In this document: positions 34,211-43,721 of the stretch, one piece after another
How the letters are laid out: every line of letters starts with the position of its first letter
How positions within the stretch are numbered: the stretch's first letter is position 1
Origin: Kitasatospora sp. NA04385
GTDB lineage: Bacteria; Actinomycetota; Actinomycetes; Streptomycetales; Streptomycetaceae
Direction of reading: 5' to 3'
DNA: 64,000 bases
Assembly: GCF_013364235.1 (NCBI RefSeq)
Contig: NZ_CP054919.1
Location: 3,400,103-3,464,102 of the forward strand
The notes under the pieces: model-generated
What the model was told of the DNA's origin: nothing
The model's input: only the letters and a program-made list of their open reading frames with translations
Database searches by the model: none
Translations under genes and position numbers: made by a program

Positions 34211-36558
34211 AGGCCGTAGTCGTCGACGATCTTCCGGTGGCGGGCGGTGTCGGCGCCCGCCGCCTCGGCGAGGGCGGGCCAGGCCAGCGGGTGGGCGAGG
34301 TCGGCGGTGAGGGCGGTGAGGAGGGCGTCGGCCTGGGCGGCGGTGGCGGTCGGGGGGACGCCGAGGGCCGCGTAGACGCCGGGGAGGCTGCCCTCGGGGT
34401 CGGCCGGGTCGGCGGTGCGGTAGGTGTCGCCGCTGTAGACCCAGACCTCGTGCCCGGCGGCCCGGACGGCGTCGCGCAGGGCGTACCACCGCTCCGGGTC
34501 GGGGCGGACGCCGTCGATCCAGTAGGTGGTGTAGCCGGCCGGGTCGAGCAGGGTGAGGAACTCGAAGACCGGCCGCCAGTCCTCCTGCTCGGGCGAGCCG
34601 GGCTCGGGGCGGTCGTTGAGGACGGCCGGGGAGAAGACCGCGACGTCGCCGTGGTTGAGGTCGAGATCCTCGCCGAGCACCGGCAGCACCTTGGCGGTGG
34701 CCGGGCCGGTGCGCAGCGCGGGCAGGTCGGTGGTGGTGCCGTTGGCCCGGGGGACGCGCAGCTCGATCAGCTGCCACTGCTCCTCGACCGGGCCGCTGTC
34801 GGTGTCGAACTCGATGCCGATCCGGGCGCCGGCGGCGCGGACGGCCGCCCAGTCCCGGTTGGCGGTGGCGGCGGTGATCAGGTGCCACAGGTCGGGTTCC
34901 TGGACGGTGCGGTACGCGTCCTCCTCGCCCGCCTCGGCCGGGTCGAGGGCGTGCTCCAGCAGTTCCAGGTACAGCCGCTGGGCCTCGGCGTGGTCGCCGC
35001 GCCGGGTCGCGGCGGCCGCGGCCAGCCGACGGGTGTTGAGCGCGTCGGGCGAGTGGACCAGGACGGCCGCGCACTGCTCGCCGACCTCCTCCCAGCGCCC
35101 CTGGGCGGCGGCCCAGCGGGCCCGCAGCCAGTGCGCGTCGGACGGGTCCTCGGGGGTGGCCCGGGCCAGCCGGGTGGCCAGCCGGTCGACGCCCTCGCCG
35201 TCCTCGGAGTCGATCAGGAGCTGGCCGAGCATGCCGGTGAGGTACGCGTGGCCCGGGTCCAGTTCCAGCTGGGCCCAGGCGAGTTCGGCGACGGCCCGGG
35301 TGTGGCCGAGCGCGCCGAGGGCGCCGGCCAGGTTGACCACCAGGACGGTGTCGGGGCGCTCGCCGCGGGCCAGCGCGGCGGCCAGCAGGTCGGCGCCGGT
35401 CTCCGGGTCGGGGCGGTGCTCGGCCAGCCAGGCCGGCAACTCCTCGACCGGCACCGGGAGTTCGGGGAGCGGCAGGGCCTCGGCGGCGGCCCGCAGCGCG
35501 GCCACCTGCTCGGCGACGCCCTCGGTGCGGCGCAGCTGCCCGAGCTTGCGCTCGCCGGTGCGGGCCAGCGTCAGGGCGACCTCGCGGGCGCCCCGGGCGA
35601 GCGCCAGCCGACCGGCCCGCAGCACCAGGTCGAGGCACGGGCGGTGCGACCCGGCGGTGTCCAACTCGCCCGCCCAGGAGGCGAGTCGGGCGCCCAGCGC
35701 GGCGTCGTTGTCGAACTCACCGGCGGCGGCCAGCAGTTCGACGGCGGAGGACCAGCGGTGCCGGATGTCCGGGTACCGGTCGGCCTCCTCGGCGTCCGGC
35801 AGCAGCTCCAGCGCGGGGCCGGGGCGGCCGAGCGCCGCGAACTGCAGGGCGCGGCCGGCCGCGAGCTTGCGCCGGTCGTCGTCGTCCGGCCGGTTCCCGG
35901 CGGCGACGTGGGCGCGCTCGGCGGTGTCGTACGCGTCCAGCGCGTCCTGGTGGCGGCCGAGCCGGTGCAGGGCGGAGGCGCGGCTGTGCGCGAAGGAGAG
36001 CGAGACCCGCTCGCCGGCGGCCGTGATCCGGGTCTCGGCCCGGTCGAGGTGGGTCAGCGCGTCCGCCGGGCGGCCGTCGTCCTCCAGGGTGTCGGCGTAC
36101 TCGCGGGACAGGCAGTCGAAGCAGGCCCGGGCCGGCTCGACCCGCTGCAGCGCCTCCTCCAGCACGGCGAGCCGCTCCGGGACGTAGCCGGGGCCGTCGA
36201 TGTTGGCGTGGCAGATGGTGAAGTCCTGGACGGCGCACACCGACTGCGGGCAGGACGCGGTCTCCTCGCGGTGCGCGAACTCCAGCAGCGACACCGCCTC
36301 GGACAGCGCGGCCTCGCCCTGGTGGCGCTTGTTCAGCAGGTTCTGCAGCCGCCAGTGCCGCAGGAACACCTCCACCCAGGGCAGGCCCAGGGCCCGCGCG
36401 GAGGCCAGCGCCTCCGGGTACATCGCGTCCAGCTGCTCGTTGCGGCCCTCCACGGCGTGCCCGGCGATCTCGGCGAGCGCGTCGGCCAGCCGGTGCTGGC
36501 CGGACTCGGCGAGCTGCCGGTGGGTGTCGTGCACCCAGGACCAGATGTCGGTGGTCAT
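34207..36558 (-). CDS. Large TPR-repeat protein, coupled to Hsp90-like gene
   Basis: 783 residues, soluble, built of helical repeats over most of its length: LTHLDRAETRITAAGERVSL, ALHRLGRHQDALDAYDTAER, LAAAAATRRGDHAEAQRLYL and similar. The last third (VLGEDLDLNHGDVAVFSP, FLTLLDPAGYTTYWIDGVRP) is different and may be a separate domain. The ATG overlaps the stop of the Hsp90-family gene (ATGA at 36555-36558), so the two are made together. Hsp90 partners often use TPR clamps to bind the chaperone, but this Hsp90 lacks the EEVD tail, so the contact would be of another kind. I recall this pair as conserved in Streptomyces. Confidence 0.85.
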   Translation of the reverse strand: MTTDIWSWVHDTHRQLAESGQHRLADALAEIAGHAVEGRNEQLDAMYPEALASARALGLPWVEVFLRHWRLQNLLNKRHQGEAALSEAVSLLEFAHREETASCPQSVCAVQDFTICHANIDGPGYVPERLAVLEEALQRVEPARACFDCLSREYADTLEDDGRPADALTHLDRAETRITAAGERVSLSFAHSRASALHRLGRHQDALDAYDTAERAHVAAGNRPDDDDRRKLAAGRALQFAALGRPGPALELLPDAEEADRYPDIRHRWSSAVELLAAAGEFDNDAALGARLASWAGELDTAGSHRPCLDLVLRAGRLALARGAREVALTLARTGERKLGQLRRTEGVAEQVAALRAAAEALPLPELPVPVEELPAWLAEHRPDPETGADLLAAALARGERPDTVLVVNLAGALGALGHTRAVAELAWAQLELDPGHAYLTGMLGQLLIDSEDGEGVDRLATRLARATPEDPSDAHWLRARWAAAQGRWEEVGEQCAAVLVHSPDALNTRRLAAAAATRRGDHAEAQRLYLELLEHALDPAEAGEEDAYRTVQEPDLWHLITAATANRDWAAVRAAGARIGIEFDTDSGPVEEQWQLIELRVPRANGTTTDLPALRTGPATAKVLPVLGEDLDLNHGDVAVFSPAVLNDRPEPGSPEQEDWRPVFEFLTLLDPAGYTTYWIDGVRPDPERWYALRDAVRAAGHEVWVYSGDTYRTADPADPEGSLPGVYAALGVPPTATAAQADALLTALTADLAHPLAWPALAEAAGADTARHRKIVDDYGL

Positions 36559-38543
36559 CGTTCCTCGTCCCCCTGCGGAAGGTCTGCGGCGTCAGCGGCA
36601 TCTGCGGCGTCGGCGGCCTCGACGGAGATGGTGTCGGGCACCGCCGACAGCCCGTCGGCGGGCACGGCCGCGGTGAGCGCGGCCACCGCGGTGGAGATCC
36701 CGGACAGCGCCGCCCCCAGGTCGCCGCCCGCGGAGCCGGAGGCCGCCGCCATGATGACCTTCAGCGAGCGCAGCAGCGCCGCGGCGGTGGCCGCCCCGGT
36801 GTGCCCGTCCCGGTACGCGGCCAGCAGGTCGCGGACGGCCGGCGAGGCCAGGTTCAGGTACAGCCGGGCCCTGACCGCGCCGTCGGTGCGCGCGGTGAAC
36901 GCCCGCGCCAACTGCAGGGCGGCGGACGGGATGCGGGAGTCCGCCCGGTCGTCCTCGATCCGCGCCTTCAGCTCGGCCTCGCGGTCCGGCACCAGCACCA
37001 GCGGCAGCCCGGGCGGGTCGAACCTGGCGGGCACCAGCTGCTCGCCGTCCTCGGTCAGCGCGGCCGCCAGCCAGGCCTGCTGCTCGGCGGGCAGCGGCAC
37101 GTCCGGGGCCCGGAACAGCTCCTTGTTGCCGCTCTCGCTGCCGAGTTCGACGATCCGGCAGTCCCGCAGCCGGGCGTAGCGGCGCAGGAACGGCAGCACC
37201 GCGTACCGGTCGCCGCGGGCGATCGGCACCTGCATCGCCCGGTACAGCATCTCCTCGAAGCCGCCGCCGCTGCCCAGCGCCACGTGCACCGCGCCGGAGC
37301 CCGCGGCCCGCAGCGCGCCCGCGGTCAGCTCGCCCTGCGAGGTCGGCACCGGGACGTCGTCGGCGAGCAGCGTGAACAGCCGCTCGTCGCAGAGCGCCGC
37401 GCCCAGCAGGTCCTGGCCGTGCCGGGCCAGGATCCGCCGCCAGGCCGCCGGGTGCAGCCGGGCGGTCTCGTACAGGCCGTCCACGATCGCGTCGGCCAGC
37501 GCCTGCTGGAGCGCCCGGTAGTGCTCGTCGCGCTGGAGGTCCTCGCGGCTGGCGGTGGGGGTGAGCCGGGTCGACTCGACCACGCCGCCGATGAACCCGG
37601 CCCAGCTGGGCAGCAGGTCCCGGGCGTCGTCGGCGAGCAGCATGCCGCGCAGGTAGACCGCCAGGTCCCGGTTGTCGCTCGACCCGTACGTCCCGCCGTC
37701 CTGCACCCACAGCAGCCCGACCGCGTCCGTGCGGTCCTCGACGGGCGTCACCGGGAAGGCGGTGAGCGGCTCGAAGCTGCGGGCGAACGCCGAGGCGAAG
37801 CGCATCCGGTGCAGGTGCGCCGAGCCCGGCGCGTCCTGCCGCCAGGGCACCGCCACGTCGTTGACCGGCCGCTCGTCCCCGCCGACGTACACCGCGATCG
37901 GCAGCAGCACGCAGTACCGGGCCAGCACCTCGCGCAGCGCGTGCTCGTCGGCGAGGTGCGCGTGCTCGGCCTTCAGCCGCAGCCGCACCACCGTCCCCGG
38001 CCCGGGCCGCGCCGGGGCCCGCTCCACGCTGTACTGCTCGCCGCCCCGGCTGCGGTAGGTGTGCGCGGCCGCCGGCTCGCGGTGCGAGGCGGTGGTGACG
38101 GTCACCTCCTCGGCCACCGAGAACGCCGAGAGGAAGCCGAGCCCGAAGGCGCCGATCAGGTCCTGGTTGCCGGTGAGGTCGCGCAGCATCCGGGTGTAGC
38201 CGGTGCCGACGGTCGCCAGGTACGCGTGGATCTCCGGCTCGGTCAGCCCCGCGCCGTTGTCCTCGATCGACACCGTCCGCGCCGCCGGGTCGCCGGTGAC
38301 CCGGATCAGCGGGCGGTACGCCCCCTCCGGGTCCTCCAACTTCCGCCGGGTGTGCGAGTCGTGGGCGTTCTGCACCAGTTCGCGCAGCGCCACCAGCGGG
38401 GTGGAGTAGAGGTGCGTGGCGAGCACTCCCACCAGGCCGCCGAGGTCGACCTCCGTGGTGCGGAGATCCGCCGAGTTCTCGGACGCGGGGAATTCGGCGC
38501 CACTTCCGTCGGCTCCGGAAGCGGGGGGAAGGCCATCAGACAT
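36555..38543 (-). CDS. Hsp90-family ATPase (GHKL)
   Basis: 662 residues. Bergerat ATP-binding fold: ALRELVQNAHDS (Asn about 59), VSIEDNGAGL (Asp about 95), LIGAFGLGFLSAF (131-140). The middle domain retains the Hsp90 pattern DLAVYLRGMLLADDARDLLP and STRLTPTASREDLQRDEHYR. The C-terminal part is shorter and diverged, with an Asp/Ala repeat (AADAADAADAAD) close to the end. It is HtpG-related, but the sequence is a distinct lineage used together with the TPR gene that follows. Start ATG 38543. The wide upstream gap carries an inverted repeat. Confidence 0.9.
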   Translation of the reverse strand: MSDGLPPASGADGSGAEFPASENSADLRTTEVDLGGLVGVLATHLYSTPLVALRELVQNAHDSHTRRKLEDPEGAYRPLIRVTGDPAARTVSIEDNGAGLTEPEIHAYLATVGTGYTRMLRDLTGNQDLIGAFGLGFLSAFSVAEEVTVTTASHREPAAAHTYRSRGGEQYSVERAPARPGPGTVVRLRLKAEHAHLADEHALREVLARYCVLLPIAVYVGGDERPVNDVAVPWRQDAPGSAHLHRMRFASAFARSFEPLTAFPVTPVEDRTDAVGLLWVQDGGTYGSSDNRDLAVYLRGMLLADDARDLLPSWAGFIGGVVESTRLTPTASREDLQRDEHYRALQQALADAIVDGLYETARLHPAAWRRILARHGQDLLGAALCDERLFTLLADDVPVPTSQGELTAGALRAAGSGAVHVALGSGGGFEEMLYRAMQVPIARGDRYAVLPFLRRYARLRDCRIVELGSESGNKELFRAPDVPLPAEQQAWLAAALTEDGEQLVPARFDPPGLPLVLVPDREAELKARIEDDRADSRIPSAALQLARAFTARTDGAVRARLYLNLASPAVRDLLAAYRDGHTGAATAAALLRSLKVIMAAASGSAGGDLGAALSGISTAVAALTAAVPADGLSAVPDTISVEAADAADAADAADLPQGDEER

Positions 38544-38882
38544 AAGGCCCCAGTGTGCCAGTACGACAATCGGGGGACCACTGCTTTCCGATTTCCCGTT
38601 CCTGTCGATCCTCGGTCAACCCGGCGTTGACGTGCGGAGATCGCGGCGGACCTGCCCGGAACGGTGAAATCCCTTGTCAGCGCGGTGTTCTGCGGACCGG
38701 CGCCGGTCACTCCCGGTCCCGGCGCTATTCCACCGGAGTGACACCTTCGGGCGAACCCGCGTGCCCGCACTGGAACCCGAACGGCCCCGTGGGCAATCCT
38801 GATGACGCGACGCCAGGAACCGGCGCGAACGGGGCGGCCACCCCGCAGCGCCACATTCGCACCAGTTAGCAGGGAGACCACC
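38544..38882. other. 339-bp divergent promoter region with inverted repeat
   Basis: Separates the Hsp90-like gene from the small secreted protein. Holds GTCACTCCCGG (38706-38716) and CCGGAGTGAC (38733-38742), which pair over 10 bp if one C is bulged. No convincing gene inside. Confidence 0.45.
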
Positions 38883-39200
38883 GTGTCCCGTATTCGCGCA
38901 GTCGCCGTCGTCGCCGCCCTCGGCGCCTTCCTCCTCGCGGGGGCCGGCACCGCCGCCGCCGACAACGGCGCGGGCGCCGACCACTCCTCGAACAGCGGCG
39001 TGGTCGGCACCATCGGCTCCGGCAACATCGTCGGCCCGGTGCACGGCAACGCCAACGGCACCCAGCAGACCGCGACCGGCTCCGGCGCGAGCAACCAGAA
39101 CAACACCCTCGCCGCCACCGACAACACCGGCGGCGTCGGCGCCCTCCAGTCCAACGCGAACCTGGCGCACACCGTCTACTACCCGTTCGTCCTGTACTAG
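38883..39200 (+). CDS. Small secreted protein, Asn/Gly/Thr-rich
   Basis: 105 residues from GTG 38883 (GGGAGA upstream). A signal peptide (hydrophobic VAVVAALGAFLLAGA, likely cut after AAA at about 26) leaves an 80-residue mature chain rich in Asn, Gly, Ser and Thr without Cys: SGNIVGPVHGNANGTQQTAT and SNQNNTLAATDNTGGVGALQ. The composition recalls surface proteins of aerial hyphae such as rodlins, but I cannot match their conserved positions, and the GCG/Cys pattern of chaplins is absent. Function unknown; likely on the cell surface. Confidence 0.75.
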   Translation: MSRIRAVAVVAALGAFLLAGAGTAAADNGAGADHSSNSGVVGTIGSGNIVGPVHGNANGTQQTATGSGASNQNNTLAATDNTGGVGALQSNANLAHTVYYPFVLY

Positions 39201-39361
39201 GCCGCCCGCGGGCGGGGGCGCGGGGAACCGCGCCGCCGCCCGCACCCCGGCGAGCGCCGCCGAAATCCCTCCGCAGCCCGCTCACCTGCCCGTCCGCCTC
39301 CCTGGACACCGGAAGCTACTGGCGATTAACTTGAGCGAGCAGCCGCCGAAGGGAGCGCACC

Positions 39362-40519
39362 GTGCGCCGCACCGTGTACAACGAGGACCACGAGGCGTTC
39401 CGGGAGACCATCCGGGACTTCATCGCCAACGAGGTCGTCCCGGTCTACGGGAGCTGGGAGGAGGCCGGCCACCCGCCGCGCGACTTCTACCGCAAGCTCG
39501 GCGAGCTGGGCGTGTTCGGCATCGAGGTCCCGGAGGAGTACGGCGGCGCGGGCGAGAGCGGCTTCAAGTACCAGGCCGTGATCTACGAGGAGACCGCCCG
39601 CGCGGGCGTCACCTTCGGCTCCTCGGGCGTGCACACCGGCCTGGTGCTGCCGTACCTGATGGAGTACGCCTCGGAGGAGCAGAAGCGGCGCTGGCTGCCC
39701 GGCTTCGTCTCGGGCGAGATCATGACCGCCATCGCGATGACCGAGCCGGGCGCGGGCTCCGACCTGGCGGGCATCGCCACCACGGCGAAGCTGTCCGAGG
39801 ACGGCACCCACTACGTCCTCAACGGCGCCAAGACCTTCATCACCGGCGGCGTGCTGGCCGACCTGGTGCTGGTGGTCTGCCGCACCGCCCCGTACGACCC
39901 GGCGGACCGCCGCGCGGGCCTGTCCATCCTGTGCGTGGACACGAAGTCCGAGGGCTACGCGGTCGGCCGCAAGCTGCAGAAGATCGGCCTGCGCACCTCG
40001 GACACCGCGGAGCTGTCCTTCACCGACGTCAAGGTCCCGGTGGCGGACCTGCTCGGCGAGGAGGGCCGGGCGTTCTCCTACCTGACGCACAACCTGGTGC
40101 AGGAGCGCCTGGCCATCGCCGTCGGCGCGTACGCCTCGGCGGCGGCCGCGGTGCGCTTCGCGGTGCAGTACGTCAAGGACCGCAAGGTGTTCGGCAAGGC
40201 GGTCGCCGAGTTCCAGAACACCAAGTTCTCGCTGGCCGACTGCCAGGCCCAGGTGCTCGCCCAGCAGGCGATGGTCGACCAGGCGCTGGAGCTCTACCAG
40301 AACGGCGAGCTGACGGTGGCGGACGCCGCCGCGGCCAAGCTGTTCTGCACCGAGTCGGCCTCCGGGGTGATCGACCAGTGCCTGCAGCTGCACGGCGGCT
40401 ACGGCTACATCCTGGAGTACCCGATCGCCCGGCTCTACGCCGACAACCGGGTGTTCCGGATCTACGGCGGCACCAGCGAGGTCATGCGGACGATCATCGC
40501 CAAGTCGCTCGGCCTGTAG
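39362..40519 (+). CDS. Acyl-CoA dehydrogenase
   Basis: 385 residues, normal family length. Signature regions: MTEPGAGSDLAGI (FAD contact), YVLNGAKTFITGG, QKIGLRTSDTAELSFTDV, and LQLHGGYGYILEYPIARLYA. The C-terminal RIYGGTSEVMRTIIAKSLGL places the catalytic Glu as in short-chain enzymes (YEGTSE). Oxidises an acyl-CoA at the alpha-beta carbons, passing electrons to ETF. Start GTG 39362 with GGGAG upstream. It is a single-gene unit with a strong terminator. Confidence 0.95.
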   Translation: MRRTVYNEDHEAFRETIRDFIANEVVPVYGSWEEAGHPPRDFYRKLGELGVFGIEVPEEYGGAGESGFKYQAVIYEETARAGVTFGSSGVHTGLVLPYLMEYASEEQKRRWLPGFVSGEIMTAIAMTEPGAGSDLAGIATTAKLSEDGTHYVLNGAKTFITGGVLADLVLVVCRTAPYDPADRRAGLSILCVDTKSEGYAVGRKLQKIGLRTSDTAELSFTDVKVPVADLLGEEGRAFSYLTHNLVQERLAIAVGAYASAAAAVRFAVQYVKDRKVFGKAVAEFQNTKFSLADCQAQVLAQQAMVDQALELYQNGELTVADAAAAKLFCTESASGVIDQCLQLHGGYGYILEYPIARLYADNRVFRIYGGTSEVMRTIIAKSLGL

Positions 40520-40544
40520 GACCGGCCGGGCCGAGCGCGCACGG

Positions 40545-40578
40545 CGGAGGCGGGCACCCGGTCGGGCGCCCGCCTCCG
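40545..40578 (+). terminator. Hairpin terminator after acyl-CoA dehydrogenase
   Basis: Perfect 11-bp stem CGGAGGCGGGC (40545-40555) / GCCCGCCTCCG (40568-40578), 26 bp past the stop; also serves the convergent small gene. Confidence 0.75.
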
Positions 40579-40600
40579 TGCCGTTCCACCGTCGCTCCGG

Positions 40601-40861
40601 TCAGTTGACGCTGCTGCGCCAGGCCTCCCGTCCGGCCGCCGAAGCGGCCTTCGCCTGCTGGAAGGTGCGCTGCGCCATTTCGGCGGGGTGGGTCTCCAGG
40701 GTCCGCACCCAGCCCCGGCCCGCACTCACCAGGGCGGTGCAGACCAGCGCCGTCCCGGCCAGGGCGACGACGGCGCCGACCCCGGTGAGGGCCGCGCCGG
40801 CGGTGAGCAGGCGGCGGTTGACCTGGAAGCCGCCGACGGTGAATTTCTGATTGGTCGTCAT
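40601..40861 (-). CDS. Small single-pass membrane protein
   Basis: 86 residues. A short N-terminal region (FTVGGFQVNRRLL) leads to one membrane helix at about 20-45 (TAGAALTGVGAVVALAGTAL, VCTALV), then a helical, amphipathic tail. No known domain; small proteins of this shape are common in Streptomyces. Start ATG 40861. The open frame extends upstream to 41365 only as a shadow of the cupin gene. Confidence 0.65.
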   Translation of the reverse strand: MTTNQKFTVGGFQVNRRLLTAGAALTGVGAVVALAGTALVCTALVSAGRGWVRTLETHPAEMAQRTFQQAKAASAAGREAWRSSVN

Positions 40862-41026
40862 AGGGCCACCATCGGCCCACTCCCCCGCCCCCGCACGCCG
40901 AGCGGCCCCTTCCTTAACCCCTGCGCGTGATCCAGCGCGCGACACGCGCGGGGCGCCGCTTAGGGTCGACCGCGGGGCCCGGTCGGCGGGCCCGGTGGTG
41001 CGGGGGGACCGACGGAGGAGAACGCG

Positions 41027-41362
41027 ATGACCGAGCAGCCGACCCGGATCGACCTGAACGCCCTGGCCGAGGAGCACGCCGCCAAGGCCGCCGCCAGCCC
41101 GCACGGCCGCAGCGCCCACCTGCTGCTGCACGACGGGGTGCTGCGGCAGACCGTGATCGCGCTGCGCGCCGGGGCGGTGCTGGACGAGCACAACGCCCCG
41201 GTCGCGGCCAGCCTCCAGGTGCTGCGCGGCCGGGTCGCGCTGACCGTCGCGGGCCGCCGGCAGGAGGCCGGCCCGGGCGAGCTGCACCCGATCCCGCAGG
41301 AGCGGCACGGCCTGCTCGCCCACACCGACGCGGTGGTGCTGCTCACCGCCGTCACCGCCTGA
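41027..41362 (+). CDS. Small cupin-domain protein
   Basis: 111 residues with the cupin barrel: LRAGAVLDEHNAPVAASLQV, LRGRVALTVAGRRQEAGPGE and LHPIPQERHGLLAHTDAVVL. The first motif G(x)5HxH is altered to DEHNAP, keeping one His; the second His is in ERHGL, so metal binding is possible but not typical. GGAGGAGA precedes the ATG. Substrate or sensor role unknown. Confidence 0.85.
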   Translation: MTEQPTRIDLNALAEEHAAKAAASPHGRSAHLLLHDGVLRQTVIALRAGAVLDEHNAPVAASLQVLRGRVALTVAGRRQEAGPGELHPIPQERHGLLAHTDAVVLLTAVTA

Positions 41363-41448
41363 CACCCCCGGCGCCCGCGGCGTCTCCCCCGGTGCGTCCC
41401 CGGCGTCTCCCCCGGCGGCGGCCGCGGCGCCTCCGCCCGCCGGGCCGG

Positions 41449-42036
41449 TCAGCCCTTCGCCCCGCCCAGCACGTCACCGGAGACCAGGGACAGCCCGAGC
41501 AGGTACTGCTCGCCGCTGGGCGCCAGCTCGGGGCTGATCAGCCACTGGCCGGCCTGCCCGAGCAGCAGCGACTGGTAGAAGATGCCCCGGGCCAGCTCGT
41601 CCGGGGTGTCCGCCACCTCGGCCTTGCCCTGGAACAGCGCGGCCAGGCCGAGCCGGCCCTCCTTCTGCGCCGCGGCCAGCCGCTCGGGCAGCCCGGGCAG
41701 GTGGTCGAGCTGGGCGAGCAGCTCGAACTGCACGGTCCACAGCCCCCGGTGCGCGGCGAAGCTGTCGCGCACCGCGTTCCAGGCCCGGACGAAGCGCTCC
41801 CGGGGGTCGTCGACCGCGGTGGCGGCGGACAGCGCGGCGCCGATCGAGTCGCCCCACTTCCCCATCGCCTCGACCAGCGCCTCGATCAGCAGGGCGTCCT
41901 TCGATCCGTAGTGGTAGCCGATCGCGGCCAGGCTGACGCCCGCGCCGGTGGCGATGTCCCGGGCGGTGGTGCGCCCGTAGCCCTTCTCTTGCAGGCAGCG
42001 GGCAGCGCTGGCCAGCAGGTCCTCACGATTTCCCAT
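41449..42036 (-). CDS. TetR family repressor of the adjacent MFS exporter
   Basis: 195 residues from ATG 42036. HTH at about 18-45 (TTARDIATGAGVSLAAIGYH, then YGSKDALL), followed by a helical ligand pocket (FVRAWNAVRDSFAAHRGLWT, VQFELLAQLDHLPGLPERLA). Divergent from the MFS pump starting at 42147, with palindromic operators between them, so it almost certainly represses the pump and itself until a pump substrate binds. Confidence 0.92.
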   Translation of the reverse strand: MGNREDLLASAARCLQEKGYGRTTARDIATGAGVSLAAIGYHYGSKDALLIEALVEAMGKWGDSIGAALSAATAVDDPRERFVRAWNAVRDSFAAHRGLWTVQFELLAQLDHLPGLPERLAAAQKEGRLGLAALFQGKAEVADTPDELARGIFYQSLLLGQAGQWLISPELAPSGEQYLLGLSLVSGDVLGGAKG

Positions 42037-42057
42037 GCCGCCGATGCTAACTCCGTC

Positions 42058-42126
42058 CAAGACGATTGTCTTGCTCGAACGTCTGGAACGATTGATTTAG
42101 ACGCTTGTACTAGACATTCGTGCAAG
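42058..42126. promoter_or_regulatory. TetR-type operators in tetR/MFS intergenic region
   Basis: Perfect palindrome CAAGAC-GATT-GTCTTG (42058-42073). A second near-palindrome has arms CTTGTAC (42104-42110) and GTGCAAG (42120-42126), one mismatch. GTC/GAC half-sites recur between (AGACGC, TAGACAT). Both lie in the 110-bp divergent promoter region. Confidence 0.7.
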
Positions 42127-42146
42127 ACATCCGTACAGTCATCGTC

Positions 42147-43691
42147 ATGACCACCGACCACCGCACCGCCGAGCGCGCCGGCCGCCGGGCCTGGCTGGGC
42201 CTCGCCCTCCTGCTGCTGCCGACCCTCGTCCTCGCCATGGACATGGGCGTCCTGTTCTTCGCCGTCCCCTTCATCGCCACCGACCTGCACCCCAGCGGCA
42301 CCCAGCAGCTGTGGATCATGGACATGTACTCGTTCCTGCTCGCCGGGCTGCTGATCCCGATGGGCGCGCTGGGCGACCGGATCGGCCGGCGCAAGCTGCT
42401 GATCGGCGGCACCGCCGCCTTCGCGGCCGCCTCGCTGGTCGCCGCCTGGTCGGACGGGGCGGGCCGACTCATCGCCGCCCGGGCCCTGCTGGGCATCGCG
42501 GGGGCGGTCTTCGGGCCCTCCACGCTGGCCCTGATCCGCAACATGTTCCCCGACCCCAAGCAGCGGCAGTCCGCGATCGGCGCCTGGAGCGGCGTGATGA
42601 TGGCCGGCGCCACCCTCGGGCCGGTGATCGGCGGACTCCTGCTCAACCACTTCTGGTGGGGCTCGGCCTTCCTGATCGCCGTCCCCGCGATGCTGCTGGT
42701 GATGGTCCTGGCGCCGGTGCTGCTCCCCGAGTACCGCGCCCCGCAGCAGGGCCGCTTCGACCTGCTCGGCGCCGCGCTCTCGATGGCCACCGTGCTGCCG
42801 GTCGTCTACGGCATCAAGACGCTCGCGGTGGACGGCTGGAGCCCGCTCCCCGCCCTGGTGCTGCTGGTCGGCCTGGCGATCGGCGGCGCCCTGGTGGTCC
42901 GGCTGCGGACGGCCGCGAACCCGCTGATCGACATCAGCCTGTTCCGCATCCGCACCTACACCGGCGCGATCACCGTCAACACCATCGCGATGTTCGCGAT
43001 GATGGGCTTCACCCTCTTCACCTCGCAGTACCTGCAACTGGTCAAGGGCTACAGCCCGCTGGCCGCCTCGCTCTGGGCGCTGCTGCCCAGCGTCGGCGTC
43101 GGCGCGGCCGTCGGCGGGTTCGGGGCGCTGGCCGGCCGGGTGCGACCGGCCGTCCTGCTGGTCGCCGGGTTCCTGGCCGGCGCCGGCGGGTTCGTCGCGA
43201 TGGCCCTGGTCGACCCGGGCTCCTCGCTCGCCCTCCCGCTGATCGCGGCCGGCGTGATCGCGGCCGGTTCGGTCGGCACCATCAGCATCACCGGCGAGAT
43301 GGTGCTCTCCGCCGCCCCCGCCGACCGGGCCGGCGCGGCCGGCGCCACCTCCGAGACCGCCCAGGAGCTCGGCAGCTCGCTCGGCATCGCCGTCCTCGGC
43401 GCGGCCGGCGCCGCGATCTACCGCTCCCGGATGGACGGCACCGCCCCCGAGGCCGCCCGCGACACCCTCGGCGGGGCCGTCACCACCGCCGCCCACCTGC
43501 CCGGCGAGGCCGCCGACCGGCTCCTGGCCACCGCCCGCGACGCCTTCGCCGACGGGATGCACGTCGCCGCGGTGGTCGGCGTCCTGGTCATGCTCGGCGC
43601 CGCGCTGGCCGCCCACCTGCTGATGCGCCACCTGCCGGTGCCGGGCGCGGCGCAGGCCGCGGCGCAGGAGGAGCGGGAGCTCGCCGCGTAG
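42147..43691 (+). CDS. MFS drug exporter, 14-TM DHA2 type (QacA/SmvA-like)
   Basis: 514 residues. Begins RRAWLGLALLLLPTLVLAMD with the acidic residue of motif D1 in TM1 (MDMGVLFFAVPFIATDL), then motif A GALGDRIGRRKLLIGG and motif C (AGATLGPVIGGLLL). Fourteen hydrophobic segments. This subgroup exports cationic biocides and dyes by proton antiport. ATG 42147 lies close to the operators. Controlled by the divergent TetR gene; ends at a strong hairpin. Confidence 0.93.
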   Translation: MTTDHRTAERAGRRAWLGLALLLLPTLVLAMDMGVLFFAVPFIATDLHPSGTQQLWIMDMYSFLLAGLLIPMGALGDRIGRRKLLIGGTAAFAAASLVAAWSDGAGRLIAARALLGIAGAVFGPSTLALIRNMFPDPKQRQSAIGAWSGVMMAGATLGPVIGGLLLNHFWWGSAFLIAVPAMLLVMVLAPVLLPEYRAPQQGRFDLLGAALSMATVLPVVYGIKTLAVDGWSPLPALVLLVGLAIGGALVVRLRTAANPLIDISLFRIRTYTGAITVNTIAMFAMMGFTLFTSQYLQLVKGYSPLAASLWALLPSVGVGAAVGGFGALAGRVRPAVLLVAGFLAGAGGFVAMALVDPGSSLALPLIAAGVIAAGSVGTISITGEMVLSAAPADRAGAAGATSETAQELGSSLGIAVLGAAGAAIYRSRMDGTAPEAARDTLGGAVTTAAHLPGEAADRLLATARDAFADGMHVAAVVGVLVMLGAALAAHLLMRHLPVPGAAQAAAQEERELAA

Positions 43692-43721
43692 GCCGCGACG
43701 CGGCGGAGGTCGGACGCGGAA

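Noticed and set aside
38883-39200. Chaplin or rodlin
   Set aside because: Chaplin Cys and GNGVG pattern and rodlin conserved positions are missing; only composition is similar.
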